A stretch of 62,951 nt of DNA from JBMYTN01 sp049604415 (lineage in GTDB: Bacteria; Pseudomonadota; Alphaproteobacteria; Rhodospirillales; Rhodospirillaceae): NCBI GenBank assembly GCA_049604415.1, contig JBMYTN010000024.1, positions 1 to 62,951 on the forward strand, written 5' to 3'. The stretch's first letter is position 1. Each line of letters starts with the position of its first letter. The position numbers and the translations under genes were made by a program. The notes under the pieces were generated by a model. It saw only the letters and a list, made by a program, of their open reading frames with translations, made no database searches and had not been told where the DNA came from. This document shows positions 35,127-44,880 of this stretch, one piece after another.

Positions 35127-38100
35127 GCGAAGGGCCGATCCAGCCTGCCGATCAAAGAAGGCCACATAGCCGGATGCTGGGCTTTGCGGTCATTTTGGTT
35201 GCGGCGACCGGCCTGCTCACTTGGTTGTTTTTCCAGGCCCGTGCCGTCACGCCGGGCGTGCACCAAGCCTATTTGGCAGAGCTGCATGATCTGGGGGAGT
35301 TGGATGCCGAAGTCGATGGCGAAGTCCTGGCCGCCCGGCTGCGCCTGATCCTGAATTACGATGCGTTGACGGCCTATATGGCCGATCTGCAAACCTATGC
35401 GGACTATGCGGCGGATCCCCCAGATTATCTCTCCGGTACGGCGCGGGAGCGCTTGCTGGGGAAGGCGGAGGCCTTGCGCGCGGCTTTGGCGGAGAAAGCA
35501 CTGCTGGTGGACAGCTTTAAGCGCAAAAATGCCGTGTTGCACAACGCGATTGCCTTCCTATCGGCCACCAATGACCGTCTGTTTGACGCCAGGGAGGATA
35601 CCGACCGGCCTGAAGTACTGGAACGCTATGTGCGCGACACCTTGCTTTATGTCGGCACTCCGACGCCAATTCGTCGCTATAAGATGGAAGCCAGCCTCGC
35701 CGCCCTGCAGGAAGCGGTTTGGGTGCGAGGTGGTCGGGATCATGCCGAGAATGTCATCCGCCATGGTGCCATCGCCGCCAGCCATATGGCTGAGGTGACC
35801 CAGATCACCCAGGATTTGTTGGCGCTGCCCACAAACCGTCTTCATGACGAACTGTTCAGCCTGTATTCCGTCGGCCATGCCAATGCGATCCATAAAGCCG
35901 AGCAGTTCCGGATCCTACTGTTTGTCACTGCCCTGCTGCTGATCGCCTATTTGACCGCAACCTTTATCCATCTGGAGACCACAAGGCGGTCGCTGATCCG
36001 GGCCAATCGGGAAATCCTGGCGGGCTATGAAGCCCAGAAGCGGGCCGAGCGGCATTTGCGTCTGCATGCCACCGCCTTCAACAGCAGCCATGAGGGCATC
36101 AGCCTGACCGATGCCAAGGGCAACATCTTGGAGGTCAATCCCGCTTTCACCCGGATCACCGGCTATGAGCGCGAGGAGGTGATTGGCCGCAACCCTCGGG
36201 TCCTGAAATCCGGCCGCCATGATGCCGCGTTCTACACCGAGATGTGGCAGACGATTTCGCAAAAAGGCAGTTGGCGCGGCGAGATCTGGAACCGCAATAA
36301 ATTTGGCGAGGTCTATCCGGAACTGCTCTCGATCTCCTCGGTGCGGGACAGCGATGGCGAGGTCACCAATTATGTCGCCGTGTTCTCCGACATCCGCCGT
36401 TTGAAGGAGCAGGAAAAGCAGCTCAAGCAATTGGCGTTTTATGACCCGCTGACCGATCTGCCCAACCGAGTTCTGCTGGTTGACCGTCTGGTCCAGGGCA
36501 TGGCGCAGTCAAACCGCAATGGCACCATCATGGTGGTGTGCTATCTCGATCTTGATGGCTTTAAGCCGATCAATGACACCTATGGCCATGAGGCCGGGGA
36601 CATGGTGTTGCGGGAAATGGCCCGACGATTTTCCAACCGTTTGCGCGGCGGCGATACGGTTTCCCGGCTCGGCGGCGATGAGTTTGTGCTGCTGTTCATG
36701 GGGCTGAAGCAGCCCTCGGAATGCGATCAGATGATGCGCCGCCTGCTGCAAACCATCGCCCAGCCGATCTCGGTCCATGGGGTTTCGGTGACCTTCACCG
36801 CCAGCATTGGCGTGACCCTCTATCCCGAGGACAACAGCGACACTGACACCTTGCTGCGCCATGCGGATCAGGCGATGTATCTGGCCAAGCAAGGCGGCAA
36901 AAACAACTACCACATTTTCGACCCGGCGGAGGATCGCACTGCTCGGATCCAGAACAGCCGCATCACCCGCATTGAGGAGGCGCTGGAGAACCAGGAACTG
37001 GTGCTGTTCTACCAGCCCAAGGTCGATTTGCGCCGGGGTACGGTGGTGGGGGTCGAGGCGCTGTTGCGCTGGAACCACCCTAGCCGAGGTCTTGTGCCGC
37101 CGCTGGAATTCCTGCCTTTGATTGAGGGCCATGAGCTCATTGTGCGCATTGGGGCTTGGGTGCTGGAAACCGCCGTGGCCCAGGCTGCGGCGTGGCGGGC
37201 CCAGGGTCTGGCGCTATCGGTCAGCATCAATGTGGCGGCTTTGCAGCTTCAGGCCCCGGATTTTGTCCAGTTGTTGCGCGACATTCTCGACCGCCATCCC
37301 AGCGTGCCCAATCAGGATATCGAGCTGGAGATCCTGGAAAGCGCTGCCTTGGGGGATGTGAACCAGGTCTCCCGGGTGATCGGGGCCTGCCAGGAACTGG
37401 GGATTTCCTTTGCGCTGGATGATTTTGGCACCGGCTATTCCTCCCTGACCTATTTGAAGCGCCTGCCGGCCTCGACCCTGAAAATTGACCAGTCCTTTGT
37501 CCGGGACATGCTGCTGGATCCGGAGAACCTTGCCATTGTTCAGGGCACGTTGGGGCTGGCCACCGCCTTCCAGCGGACCGCCGTTGCCGAAGGGGTGGAG
37601 ACGGTGGAACATGGCACCATGTTGATCCAGCTGGGCTGCCACATTGCCCAAGGCTATGGCATTTCCAAGCCGATCCCGGCGGCAGAGATTGCGCCTTGGG
37701 TGGCAGGCTGGACGGTGCCCCCGGAATGGCGGGCGCTGAACAAGTTTTATTGGGATGACAATGACTTCCCGCTGTTTTCCTTCGAGGTCGAGCATCGGCG
37801 TTGGATCACGTTGCTGATCCATGCGATCAAGGAGGGGGTGCCGATCCCCCATAGTGTGATCCACGACCCGATGAAATGCCGGTTCGGCAAATGGTATTAT
37901 GGCAAGGCCAGCGAGATTTACGCCCACACCCCGGGCTTTGAGGCCATTGAGACCCCGCATACTCAGGTGCATCGGATCGCCGCAGAGATTGACCGGTTCT
38001 ATACCCAGGGCGAGGTCGAGGCCGCCCAGGCCCTGATCCCGGACCTGCTGGAGCAGCGCGATGCGGTCCTGGCGGCGATCAAGGATCTCCAGATCCAGGT

Positions 38101-38137
38101 CGCGCATTTCTCTGAGGACGCCCGGCTGGACCAGTAG
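35123..38137 (+). CDS. membrane DAHL-like sensor - PAS - GGDEF - EAL - CZB c-di-GMP signalling protein
   Basis: A 1004-residue protein. TM1 (~15-35) and TM2 (~263-282) flank a helical periplasmic sensor of the DAHL type. The PAS domain is at ~312-425 (SHEGISLTDAKGNILEVNPA). The GGDEF domain has an intact RLGGDEF active site (~515-521) and an upstream RGGD inhibitory site. The EAL domain has VEALLRWNHP (~642), EILESAALGD, DDFGTGYSSLTYLKRL and IDQSFVRD, so both synthesis and hydrolysis look possible. The last ~115 residues match a CZB zinc-binding domain: IHAIKEGVPIPH, then DPMKCRFGKWYYG and TPHTQVHRIA, providing His/Cys ligands as in the zinc-inhibited DgcZ. Having CZB behind a GGDEF-EAL tandem is unusual. 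It is coupled to the peroxidase gene. Confidence 0.9.
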   Translation: MSEGPIQPADQRRPHSRMLGFAVILVAATGLLTWLFFQARAVTPGVHQAYLAELHDLGELDAEVDGEVLAARLRLILNYDALTAYMADLQTYADYAADPPDYLSGTARERLLGKAEALRAALAEKALLVDSFKRKNAVLHNAIAFLSATNDRLFDAREDTDRPEVLERYVRDTLLYVGTPTPIRRYKMEASLAALQEAVWVRGGRDHAENVIRHGAIAASHMAEVTQITQDLLALPTNRLHDELFSLYSVGHANAIHKAEQFRILLFVTALLLIAYLTATFIHLETTRRSLIRANREILAGYEAQKRAERHLRLHATAFNSSHEGISLTDAKGNILEVNPAFTRITGYEREEVIGRNPRVLKSGRHDAAFYTEMWQTISQKGSWRGEIWNRNKFGEVYPELLSISSVRDSDGEVTNYVAVFSDIRRLKEQEKQLKQLAFYDPLTDLPNRVLLVDRLVQGMAQSNRNGTIMVVCYLDLDGFKPINDTYGHEAGDMVLREMARRFSNRLRGGDTVSRLGGDEFVLLFMGLKQPSECDQMMRRLLQTIAQPISVHGVSVTFTASIGVTLYPEDNSDTDTLLRHADQAMYLAKQGGKNNYHIFDPAEDRTARIQNSRITRIEEALENQELVLFYQPKVDLRRGTVVGVEALLRWNHPSRGLVPPLEFLPLIEGHELIVRIGAWVLETAVAQAAAWRAQGLALSVSINVAALQLQAPDFVQLLRDILDRHPSVPNQDIELEILESAALGDVNQVSRVIGACQELGISFALDDFGTGYSSLTYLKRLPASTLKIDQSFVRDMLLDPENLAIVQGTLGLATAFQRTAVAEGVETVEHGTMLIQLGCHIAQGYGISKPIPAAEIAPWVAGWTVPPEWRALNKFYWDDNDFPLFSFEVEHRRWITLLIHAIKEGVPIPHSVIHDPMKCRFGKWYYGKASEIYAHTPGFEAIETPHTQVHRIAAEIDRFYTQGEVEAAQALIPDLLEQRDAVLAAIKDLQIQVAHFSEDARLDQ

Positions 38138-38163
38138 AGGACGGGCTGGGAGAAGGGCAGAGG

Positions 38164-40488
38164 TTACCGCGCGTCCTTCTCCGCCTGTCCTTGGCCCGCA
38201 CCCGCTTGGGTTTCTTCGTCCAGCAAAGGCCGGACAGCTCCGGCGATCTCGGTTTTGTCTTCCTCCGTCAGCGGGCGGTCCGGCTGTTCGGCCAAGCGCA
38301 CCGTAACCTCGCGGCTGGCGAATTTGATGCCATGCTCCTCGAACAGCTCCCGGATCCGGGCATAGACGATTTTGCGGACCTGGAACTGATCGCCGGGCTT
38401 GGTCATATATTTTACCCGGACAATCATCGCTGAATCCTCCATCTGCTGCACCCCTTGGGATTTCAGCGGCTGGAGGAAGTTTTCTCCGACCTCCGGATGG
38501 CTCAGCAGCTCCTTGCCCAGCTGTTTGATCAGCTTGCGGACCTGCTCCAGATCGGTGTCATAGGTCAGCCGCAAGGGCAGTTTCATCATCACCCAATCCC
38601 GGCTGTAATTGGTCAGGGTGGTGATCTCACCAAAGGGGATGGTGTGCAGCGGCCCCAAATGGTGGCGCATCTGCATGGACCTGATGGAGATTTTTTCCAC
38701 CGTGCCCCGGGTGCCGCTGATCTCGATATATTCCCCCTTGCGGAAGGCATCATCCATCAGGAAGAAGGCCCCGGAGAAAATGTCCCGGATCAGGGTCTGG
38801 GCGCCAAAGCCAACCGCAATGCCCACCACACCGGCCCCAGCAAACAGCGGGGCGATGTCGACGCCAAGCTCTGAGAGCACGATCATCCCGGCAATGGTGG
38901 CGATGATCGCCAGCAGGAAATTGCGGAAGATCGGCAACAGAGTGGCCAGCCGGGAGGCACCGCCCTTGCCGCCCTCATCGCCGGGCTCGCCGGGGCCGTC
39001 ATCGCCGCCTTCCTCCTGGATCAGATTGTCCACCTTCACCTTCACGGCCTGGAAGGCGAGATAGGCGATGAAGGCGACCAGGATAATGTCCTTGATGGCG
39101 GCAAAGGCCGGGGAGTCCTCCGCCGCGACACCAAACCAATTGTTCACCACCGCCAGCAAATAAGCCGCCAGGATGAACAGCACCGCAGCATGTTCGGCCA
39201 GATCCTTCATGCCCTTGCGCGGTGGAGGAGGCGGTGTGGCAGGGATGGGCTCGGCGCTGGCCTGCTGAGCGGGGTCTACAAGGCCCGCCTCGTCCCCAAT
39301 TGCGTCCGGTTCCGTTTCCGGCTCTGGAGGCAGCAGCTCCGGTTTGGGGCGGAACAGCACCCGGTCCAGGAACAACAGCACGATGCCATAGGTCGCCAGC
39401 GCCAGAACGCCATAAATCAGCGGAGCCATGATCGGCCCCAGCGCGCCGGGCTGGTCGAGCAGCAAGCGCACCGTGGTCACCAACCATGCTCCGGCCAGAT
39501 AGAGGATGGCGATGGCATGCCAGGTTCCGGCCAGGGTTTTGACGCCTAAGCCCTGTTGCTCCGGATGTGGGCCGAGGATGGCCCCGGCAATGGCTTGGCG
39601 GTGTTTCAGCACCAAACCGATGAAGAACAGCGCCGACAAGAGGGTGGCGACCACCAGCATCAGAATATGGGCGCGGCGATCAATGCCAATGGCGTCCATG
39701 ACCATGCAGGTGGTGGTGATCGGCACCGCGACCCAGATGGCGACGACAAAGCCTTTGAACAGGCTGAGCGCGTCGGCATCGGATAGATGCAGCAGGCGGT
39801 GGCTGCTGACATAGGGCACGATCAGGGCCTGGAAGATCAGAATGGCGACCCGGGCCACGCCGACCCCCAGAATGATCAAGCTGATGGCGGTCCGCCAGGC
39901 ATGGTCATCCGGGGTCACCGCGATCATCAACAGGCTGGCAATGGCCACCTGGGTGATTACGGCTAAGGACCGCATCACCACCATTAACAGCAGATAGGCG
40001 ATCTTGTCCGAGCGGTCTTGGGGATGCGGGGTGTAGAGATGCTTAAAGCGCTCCCGCAGCCAACCATCCTGCAAGCGGCTGGCCAAATAGCCGATTAGCA
40101 GGAACAGCCCGGCTGCCGCGATCGAAAGCAGGGGCCACCAGGGCGTGCTGTCCTCTGCGGCCCGGTGCACCACCCGATCCAAATGGCCCGGCAGCAGCGG
40201 CAGATCCTGGACAATCTCGCTGAATTTCAGCCGCGCATCCCGGGCCCGCTCGCCAAGCTTGGAGGTCACCGCAACCATATCGGTTGCCTCCGCGCCCTCC
40301 GCGGTGGCGGAGGTGCCAGAGTCCCGGGGCACCAGCAGGATCTGATAGCCCTCCTGCTCGGCCTGTTCGACCAGCGCCTCCAGGGTCGTGCCGCTATCCT
40401 CGGCGGGCAGAGGGACTTGGGCCTGGGCTATGCCCAGTGGCAAATGCATGGCGAGGACTACAAACACCAGGACCCACAAACGCTGCAT
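38164..40488 (-). CDS. MscS-family mechanosensitive channel (large form)
   Basis: A 774-residue channel. A signal peptide (RLWVLVFVVLAMHLPLGIAQ) precedes a ~100-residue periplasmic part and several membrane helices. The pore and beta domain are at ~550-620: AGAGVVGIAVGFGAQTLIRD then GEYIEISGTRGTVEKISIRS. The C-terminal alpha/beta vestibule follows. ATG 40488 is used because the signal peptide begins there; a further 32 in-frame codons upstream have no signal character. It opens on membrane tension to release solutes during hypo-osmotic shock. An acidic/Pro-rich cytoplasmic insert (PEPETEPDAIGDEAG, PATPPPPPRKG) lies between helices. Converges on the c-di-GMP gene. Confidence 0.9.
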   Translation of the reverse strand: MQRLWVLVFVVLAMHLPLGIAQAQVPLPAEDSGTTLEALVEQAEQEGYQILLVPRDSGTSATAEGAEATDMVAVTSKLGERARDARLKFSEIVQDLPLLPGHLDRVVHRAAEDSTPWWPLLSIAAAGLFLLIGYLASRLQDGWLRERFKHLYTPHPQDRSDKIAYLLLMVVMRSLAVITQVAIASLLMIAVTPDDHAWRTAISLIILGVGVARVAILIFQALIVPYVSSHRLLHLSDADALSLFKGFVVAIWVAVPITTTCMVMDAIGIDRRAHILMLVVATLLSALFFIGLVLKHRQAIAGAILGPHPEQQGLGVKTLAGTWHAIAILYLAGAWLVTTVRLLLDQPGALGPIMAPLIYGVLALATYGIVLLFLDRVLFRPKPELLPPEPETEPDAIGDEAGLVDPAQQASAEPIPATPPPPPRKGMKDLAEHAAVLFILAAYLLAVVNNWFGVAAEDSPAFAAIKDIILVAFIAYLAFQAVKVKVDNLIQEEGGDDGPGEPGDEGGKGGASRLATLLPIFRNFLLAIIATIAGMIVLSELGVDIAPLFAGAGVVGIAVGFGAQTLIRDIFSGAFFLMDDAFRKGEYIEISGTRGTVEKISIRSMQMRHHLGPLHTIPFGEITTLTNYSRDWVMMKLPLRLTYDTDLEQVRKLIKQLGKELLSHPEVGENFLQPLKSQGVQQMEDSAMIVRVKYMTKPGDQFQVRKIVYARIRELFEEHGIKFASREVTVRLAEQPDRPLTEEDKTEIAGAVRPLLDEETQAGAGQGQAEKDAR

Positions 40489-40883
40489 TTCACGAAACCC
40501 TTTTTGCCACTGTCTTGGCACCCGTGCGCTCCGATCTGTGCGGTTGATCAGGGCGCAAGGCATTGCCCGCCAGGACTGTAGCACCAGATGACGCCGGTTT
40601 CGAATGAAGCTTCATGGCGCTGAAAAAGTGTTGTCGCGAGGGTCCGGAGTGGGTGGCGTGGCCCTGCCGGATGCATTGTGCAGTGCCGTGGTCGGACATG
40701 CTGCGCTGCGAAGGATCGGGTGGGAGGCCGCTCTAATACAAAATCGCTATAAAAAATTGGTTCAATCGGGTTTTTGCTGCAAAAAACTATCGGAATTGAG
40801 TGGTAAATGATTAGACCAATTTCGCTCCAAAAGGGGACCATAACCCCAGTGACGCACTAAGCGTCCAATCAAGGGAGGAAAAA
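40489..40883. other. intergenic promoter region of the mannitol/sorbitol operon
   Basis: No gene is supported. Bases 40730-40860 are AT-rich and probably contain the operon promoter. AAATTGGT (40754-40761) and ACCAATTT (40815-40822) form perfect 8-bp inverted arms 53 bp apart and could be regulator contacts, perhaps for the AraC-type regulator inside the operon. GGGAGGAAAAA just before 40884 is the ribosome site. Confidence 0.5.
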
Positions 40884-42176
40884 ATGAATCTACTGCGCAC
40901 CTCGGCGTTGGGTGTGGTTCTGACCGCGTCGACCTCGCTGACCGCCTATTCCGCGTCTGCGGCGGACCTCACCATTGCGATCGTGAACAACGGTCACATG
41001 ATCAACATGCAGAAGGTGGCGGAAGCCTACACCGCGCAAACCGGTGTGGCCCTGAACTGGGTTTCCCTGGAAGAGGGGGTCCTGCGCGAACAGGTCACCT
41101 CGGACACCGCGACCGGTGGTGGGCAATATGACATCATCAATATCGGCATGCAGGAGGCTCCGATCTGGGGCCAGGCCGGATGGATCGAGCCGCTGAGCTT
41201 CAGTGCCGCCTATGATCTGGACGACATGCTGCCTGCGATCCGCAATGGCCTGTCGGCCAATGGCACGCTCTATGCCGCGCCGTTTTATGGCGAGTCCTCC
41301 ATGGTGATGTATCGCAAAGACCTGACCGATGCCGCCGGGGTCACCATCAGCGACAATGACAGCTGGGACAACATCAAGGCCGCCGCCGCCGCGATCCATG
41401 ATCCGGACCAAGGCGTCTATGGGGTCTGCCTGCGCGGCAAGCCGGGTTGGGGCGACAATATGGCCTTCCTGACCACCATGGTGAACTCCTTCGGCGGGGC
41501 TTGGTTCGACAAGGATTACCGTCCGACCCTGGACAGCGATGCCTGGAAACAGGCCATCACCTTCTATGTCGATCTGCTGGGCACCTATGGCCCGCCGGGC
41601 TCCGAAGGCAATTCCTTCAACGAAATCCTGGCGCTGTATAACGAGGGCAAATGCGGCATGTGGATTGATGCCACCATCGCCGCCTCTTTCCTTGAGGTCG
41701 ATGGCGTCGCCTATGCCCAATCCCCCAATGCGGGCAATCCGGTCGGGGCCAACTGGCTTTGGGCCTGGGCCATGGCGGTCCCCGCTGGCTCGCCCAATGC
41801 AGAGGAAGCCGCCAAGTTCATCGAATGGGCGACCTCCAAGGAGTACATCAAGGCCGTTGCCGAGCATCCGGAGTTCGGCTGGGGCAAGGTCCCGACCGGC
41901 ACCCGGGCCTCGACCTATGCCTATCCGGAGTTTAACGCGGCTGCCAAATTTGCCGATGCGGAGCTGGCTGCGATCCAGTCTGCGGCACCGAAAGCCACGG
42001 ATCTGAAGCCCTATGTCGGGGTGCAATTCGCCGCCATTCCGGAATTCCCGGAAGTCGGCATCGCCGTGGCCCAGGAAATGGCCGCAGCCCTGTCCGGGGC
42101 GAAAAGCGTTGAGGAAGCCCTGGAGGACTCCCAGGAGGCCGCCGAGGCGATTATGAGAGAAGCAGGGTATTTCTAA
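40884..42176 (+). CDS. smoE: sorbitol/mannitol ABC transporter substrate-binding protein
   Basis: A 430-residue periplasmic binding protein with signal peptide (NLLRTSALGVVLTASTSL, cleaved near SASA). The mature part begins ADLTIAIVNNGHMINMQKVA, characteristic of SmoE-type polyol binding proteins, with EEGVLREQVTSDTATGGGQY and GANWLWAWAMAVPAGSPNAE blocks. It is the first gene of an eight-gene rightward polyol operon. The specificity (mannitol, sorbitol, possibly arabitol) is inferred from the co-encoded mannitol dehydrogenase and short-chain polyol dehydrogenase. Confidence 0.9.
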   Translation: MNLLRTSALGVVLTASTSLTAYSASAADLTIAIVNNGHMINMQKVAEAYTAQTGVALNWVSLEEGVLREQVTSDTATGGGQYDIINIGMQEAPIWGQAGWIEPLSFSAAYDLDDMLPAIRNGLSANGTLYAAPFYGESSMVMYRKDLTDAAGVTISDNDSWDNIKAAAAAIHDPDQGVYGVCLRGKPGWGDNMAFLTTMVNSFGGAWFDKDYRPTLDSDAWKQAITFYVDLLGTYGPPGSEGNSFNEILALYNEGKCGMWIDATIAASFLEVDGVAYAQSPNAGNPVGANWLWAWAMAVPAGSPNAEEAAKFIEWATSKEYIKAVAEHPEFGWGKVPTGTRASTYAYPEFNAAAKFADAELAAIQSAAPKATDLKPYVGVQFAAIPEFPEVGIAVAQEMAAALSGAKSVEEALEDSQEAAEAIMREAGYF

Positions 42177-42196
42177 GCACAAACACCTGCTTGGTT

Positions 42197-42261
42197 AAGA
42201 GCGTTTTGGGGGAGGGGTCCGGCCGTCGCTGGTCGGAGGACCGGACCTGTCTCCCGCTCTT
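42197..42261 (+). promoter_or_regulatory. long stem-loop between smoE and smoF
   Basis: Nested arms pair perfectly: AAGAGCG (42197-42203) with CGCTCTT (42255-42261), and GGTCCGG (42216-42222) with CCGGACC (42241-42247); a G-rich/TCTCCC stretch can pair between them. There is no T tract, so it is likely an mRNA stabiliser or partial attenuator that raises binding-protein over permease synthesis. Confidence 0.7.
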
Positions 42262-42317
42262 CCTAAAGTCCCTGGTCCGGTTTGGGCCGGGACAGCCTCT
42301 CATAGGACGTCAAGGCC

Positions 42318-43265
42318 ATGAGCAAGAACAATAGAACCATACCGCGTTTGTTGCAGACCCCGGCGGTGCTCCTGCTCCTGATTTGGATGCTGGTCCCGCT
42401 CAGCATGACCCTCTATTTTTCGTTCATCCGTTATGTGTTGAACAATTTGCGTCACCCGGAATGGACCACACCAGCGCTCAGCAATTGGCGCGGCTTCGGC
42501 AATTATGAATTTGTTCTGTTCGGGGCCAAAGATTTCTGGCTGGCGGTCAATAACAGCATCCTGATAGTTGGCAGCATTCTCGCACTGACCGTGGGCCTCG
42601 GCCTGGCCATTGCCGTGCTGATCAACCGGACCTTTCCCGGGCGCGGCATTGTTCGAGTGCTCCTGATCTCGCCCTTTTTTGTCATGCCTGCGGTCAACGC
42701 GGTGCTCTGGATCAATATGATTTTGGATCCGGTGCTGGGCCTGAATGGTCTGGCGGTGGCGGGCCTCAATGGCATGATTGATGGCCTGCGCGACTTTCCG
42801 GTCCTGGGGGCGTTTTTCTCGCTCTGGCCGGAGTTCGAACCGATCTCCTTCCGCGCCACCCAGACTTCGGCCTATGCGGTCATCATCATGGTGACCTGGC
42901 AATGGACGCCCTTTGCGGTGCTGATCTTCATGACCTCGCTGCAATCTGAAGACCAGCAGCAGAAGGAGGCCGCCATTCTCGATGGGGCCGGGGCGTGGTC
43001 GCAATTCCGCAATCTAACTCTGCCGCATCTGGCCCGCCCGATTGCCATTGTGGTCATGATCCAGGCGATCTTCCATCTGTCGCTTTATGCGGAGATCGAG
43101 ATCGTCAGCCGGGGCAATGGCAACAAGAACCTGCCCTATCTGATCGGTGAATTCGCCGCCAACAATATCGGGGCCGCCAGCGCCACCGGGATCTTTGCGG
43201 TCATCCTCGCCAATATTGTCGCGATCTTCCTGCTGCGGATGATCGGCAAGAGCCTGATGGACTAG
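42318..43265 (+). CDS. smoF: sorbitol/mannitol ABC transporter permease 1
   Basis: A 315-residue inner-membrane permease with six helices (PAVLLLLIWMLVPLSMTLYF first). The EAA motif is QQQKEAAILDGAGAWSQFRN, then LTLPHLARPIAIVVMIQAIF. The sequence around WTTPALSNWRGFGNYEFVLF matches SmoF-type subunits. It follows smoE after the stem-loop and lies 11 bp before smoG. Confidence 0.9.
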   Translation: MSKNNRTIPRLLQTPAVLLLLIWMLVPLSMTLYFSFIRYVLNNLRHPEWTTPALSNWRGFGNYEFVLFGAKDFWLAVNNSILIVGSILALTVGLGLAIAVLINRTFPGRGIVRVLLISPFFVMPAVNAVLWINMILDPVLGLNGLAVAGLNGMIDGLRDFPVLGAFFSLWPEFEPISFRATQTSAYAVIIMVTWQWTPFAVLIFMTSLQSEDQQQKEAAILDGAGAWSQFRNLTLPHLARPIAIVVMIQAIFHLSLYAEIEIVSRGNGNKNLPYLIGEFAANNIGAASATGIFAVILANIVAIFLLRMIGKSLMD

Positions 43266-43276
43266 GGGACGCTGCC

Positions 43277-44110
43277 ATGATCGTCGCACAACAATCCAAA
43301 TTCAGCCGTCTGTTCTGGCCGGTGCTGGCCTGGGCCGTGGGCATCCTGTTCTTCTTCCCGATCTTCTGGATGCTCCTGACCAGCTTTAAGACCGATGCCG
43401 ATGCGGTGAAGCCGGAATTCCTGATCGCCTTTACCCCGACCTTGGAAAACTATCTGAACATGACGGAGAATTATGACTATTGGCGCTTTGCCGCCAATTC
43501 GGTCATCACCTCCGTCTTTGCCACCCTGTTGACCCTGGTGGTCGGGGTCCCGGCGGCCTATGCCATGGCCTTCCAGCCCAGCCGTCGGACCAAGGACATT
43601 TTGATGTGGATGCTGTCGACCAAAATGCTTCCTGCGGCTGCTGTGCTCTATCCGATGACCTTTTTGACCAAGAACTTCCTGGGCATCTACGACACCCATT
43701 TCCTGGTCATCATCGTGCTCAGCCTGATCAACCTGCCCATCGTGGTCTGGATGCTGTTCACCTATTTCAAGGAAATCCCCAAGGAGATCATTGAGGCTGG
43801 CAAGATGGATGGGGTGACCTTCTTCGGCGAGATGAAGGACATCGTCCTGCCCTTGGCTTGGGGCGGTTTGGCCTCCACTGCCTTGCTCTGTTTCATCTTC
43901 TGTTGGAACGAAGCCTATTGGACCGTGCGCCTGACCACCACGGAAGCGGCCACCTTGTCGAAACTGATTGAGGGCAACCGCGCCCCGGAAGGGCTGTTCT
44001 TCGGACGCTTGTCGGCGGTCTCGGCGGCGGCGGTCGGGCCGATCATCGTGCTGGGCTGGTTCTGCCAGAAACAACTGGTCAAGGGCCTGACCTTCGGAGC
44101 GGTGAAATGA
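43277..44110 (+). CDS. smoG: sorbitol/mannitol ABC transporter permease 2
   Basis: A 277-residue MalG-like permease; the EAA motif is IPKEIIEAGKMDGVTFFGEM, and the end is QKQLVKGLTFGAVK. Six helices are predicted. Its stop overlaps the dehydrogenase start by 4 nt (ATGA), giving tight coupling of uptake and oxidation. Confidence 0.9.
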   Translation: MIVAQQSKFSRLFWPVLAWAVGILFFFPIFWMLLTSFKTDADAVKPEFLIAFTPTLENYLNMTENYDYWRFAANSVITSVFATLLTLVVGVPAAYAMAFQPSRRTKDILMWMLSTKMLPAAAVLYPMTFLTKNFLGIYDTHFLVIIVLSLINLPIVVWMLFTYFKEIPKEIIEAGKMDGVTFFGEMKDIVLPLAWGGLASTALLCFIFCWNEAYWTVRLTTTEAATLSKLIEGNRAPEGLFFGRLSAVSAAAVGPIIVLGWFCQKQLVKGLTFGAVK

Positions 44111-44877
44111 CCGGCTTCGATCCAGCCCCCACCGCTCTGACCGGCAAACGCTGTCTGGTCACCGGGGCCAATGGCGGCATTGGCCAGGCTGCGGCGGAGC
44201 ATTTCGCGGCCCTGGGGGCGGAGGTCTTTGCTTGCGACCTCGGCCCGGCTTTCACCGGGGCCTGTGCGGTGGACTATCGCCCGTTTGATTTGCTCGACGG
44301 CCAAGGCTTGTCGGCGTTGTGTGACTGGATTTCCGAGATCGCACCGGATGTGCTGTTCAACAATGCCGCTCTGTTTGATATGGGCTCAGTGCTTGAGGCG
44401 GATCTGGCGCAATATGACCGGCTGTTCGGGCTGAATGTGCGGGCGGCCTATGCGGTGATGCAGGCCACTGCCCAAGCTCTGGTCGCCCAGGGCAAGCCGG
44501 GCTCGATCATCAATCTGGCCAGCCAGGCCGGGCATCGGGGCGAAGCCCTGGTCGCCCATTATTGCGCCACCAAGGCCGCGATCATCAGTTACACCCAATC
44601 CGCAGCCCTGGCGCTGGCCCCGCATAAAATCCGGGTCAATGCGATTTCCCCGGGCGTGATCGACACGCCGATGTGGAAAGAGGTCGATGCCCTGTTCGCC
44701 AAATTTGAAGGCAAGGCGCTGGGCCAAAAGAAGGCCGAAGTCGGCGCGGCGGTGCCGCTGGGCTATATGGGCCATCCTTTCGAAATCGCCCGGGTGGCGG
44801 TGTTTTTAGCCTCGGACCAATCGCAATATATGACGGCGCAGACCCTGAGCGTCGATGGCGGCTCGGTGTTGAGGTAG
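44107..44877 (+). CDS. smoS: short-chain polyol dehydrogenase (sorbitol/galactitol dehydrogenase type)
   Basis: A 256-residue NAD-dependent SDR that would oxidise sorbitol to fructose (or galactitol to tagatose). It has the cofactor motif VTGANGGIG (~20-28), NNAA (~80), catalytic Ser in NLASQAG and YCATK (YxxxK, ~151-155), followed by IRVNAISPGVIDTPMW. Length and order match SmoS of rhodobacteria. Genomic position between the permease and regulator genes supports polyol catabolism; precise substrate is inferred. Confidence 0.85.
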   Translation: MTGFDPAPTALTGKRCLVTGANGGIGQAAAEHFAALGAEVFACDLGPAFTGACAVDYRPFDLLDGQGLSALCDWISEIAPDVLFNNAALFDMGSVLEADLAQYDRLFGLNVRAAYAVMQATAQALVAQGKPGSIINLASQAGHRGEALVAHYCATKAAIISYTQSAALALAPHKIRVNAISPGVIDTPMWKEVDALFAKFEGKALGQKKAEVGAAVPLGYMGHPFEIARVAVFLASDQSQYMTAQTLSVDGGSVLR

Positions 44878-44880
44878 GCC

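Noticed and set aside
40890..42182. 430-codon frame exactly opposite smoE
   Set aside because: Same length as smoE because stop codons are rare in the antisense frame; no domain and no ribosome site.
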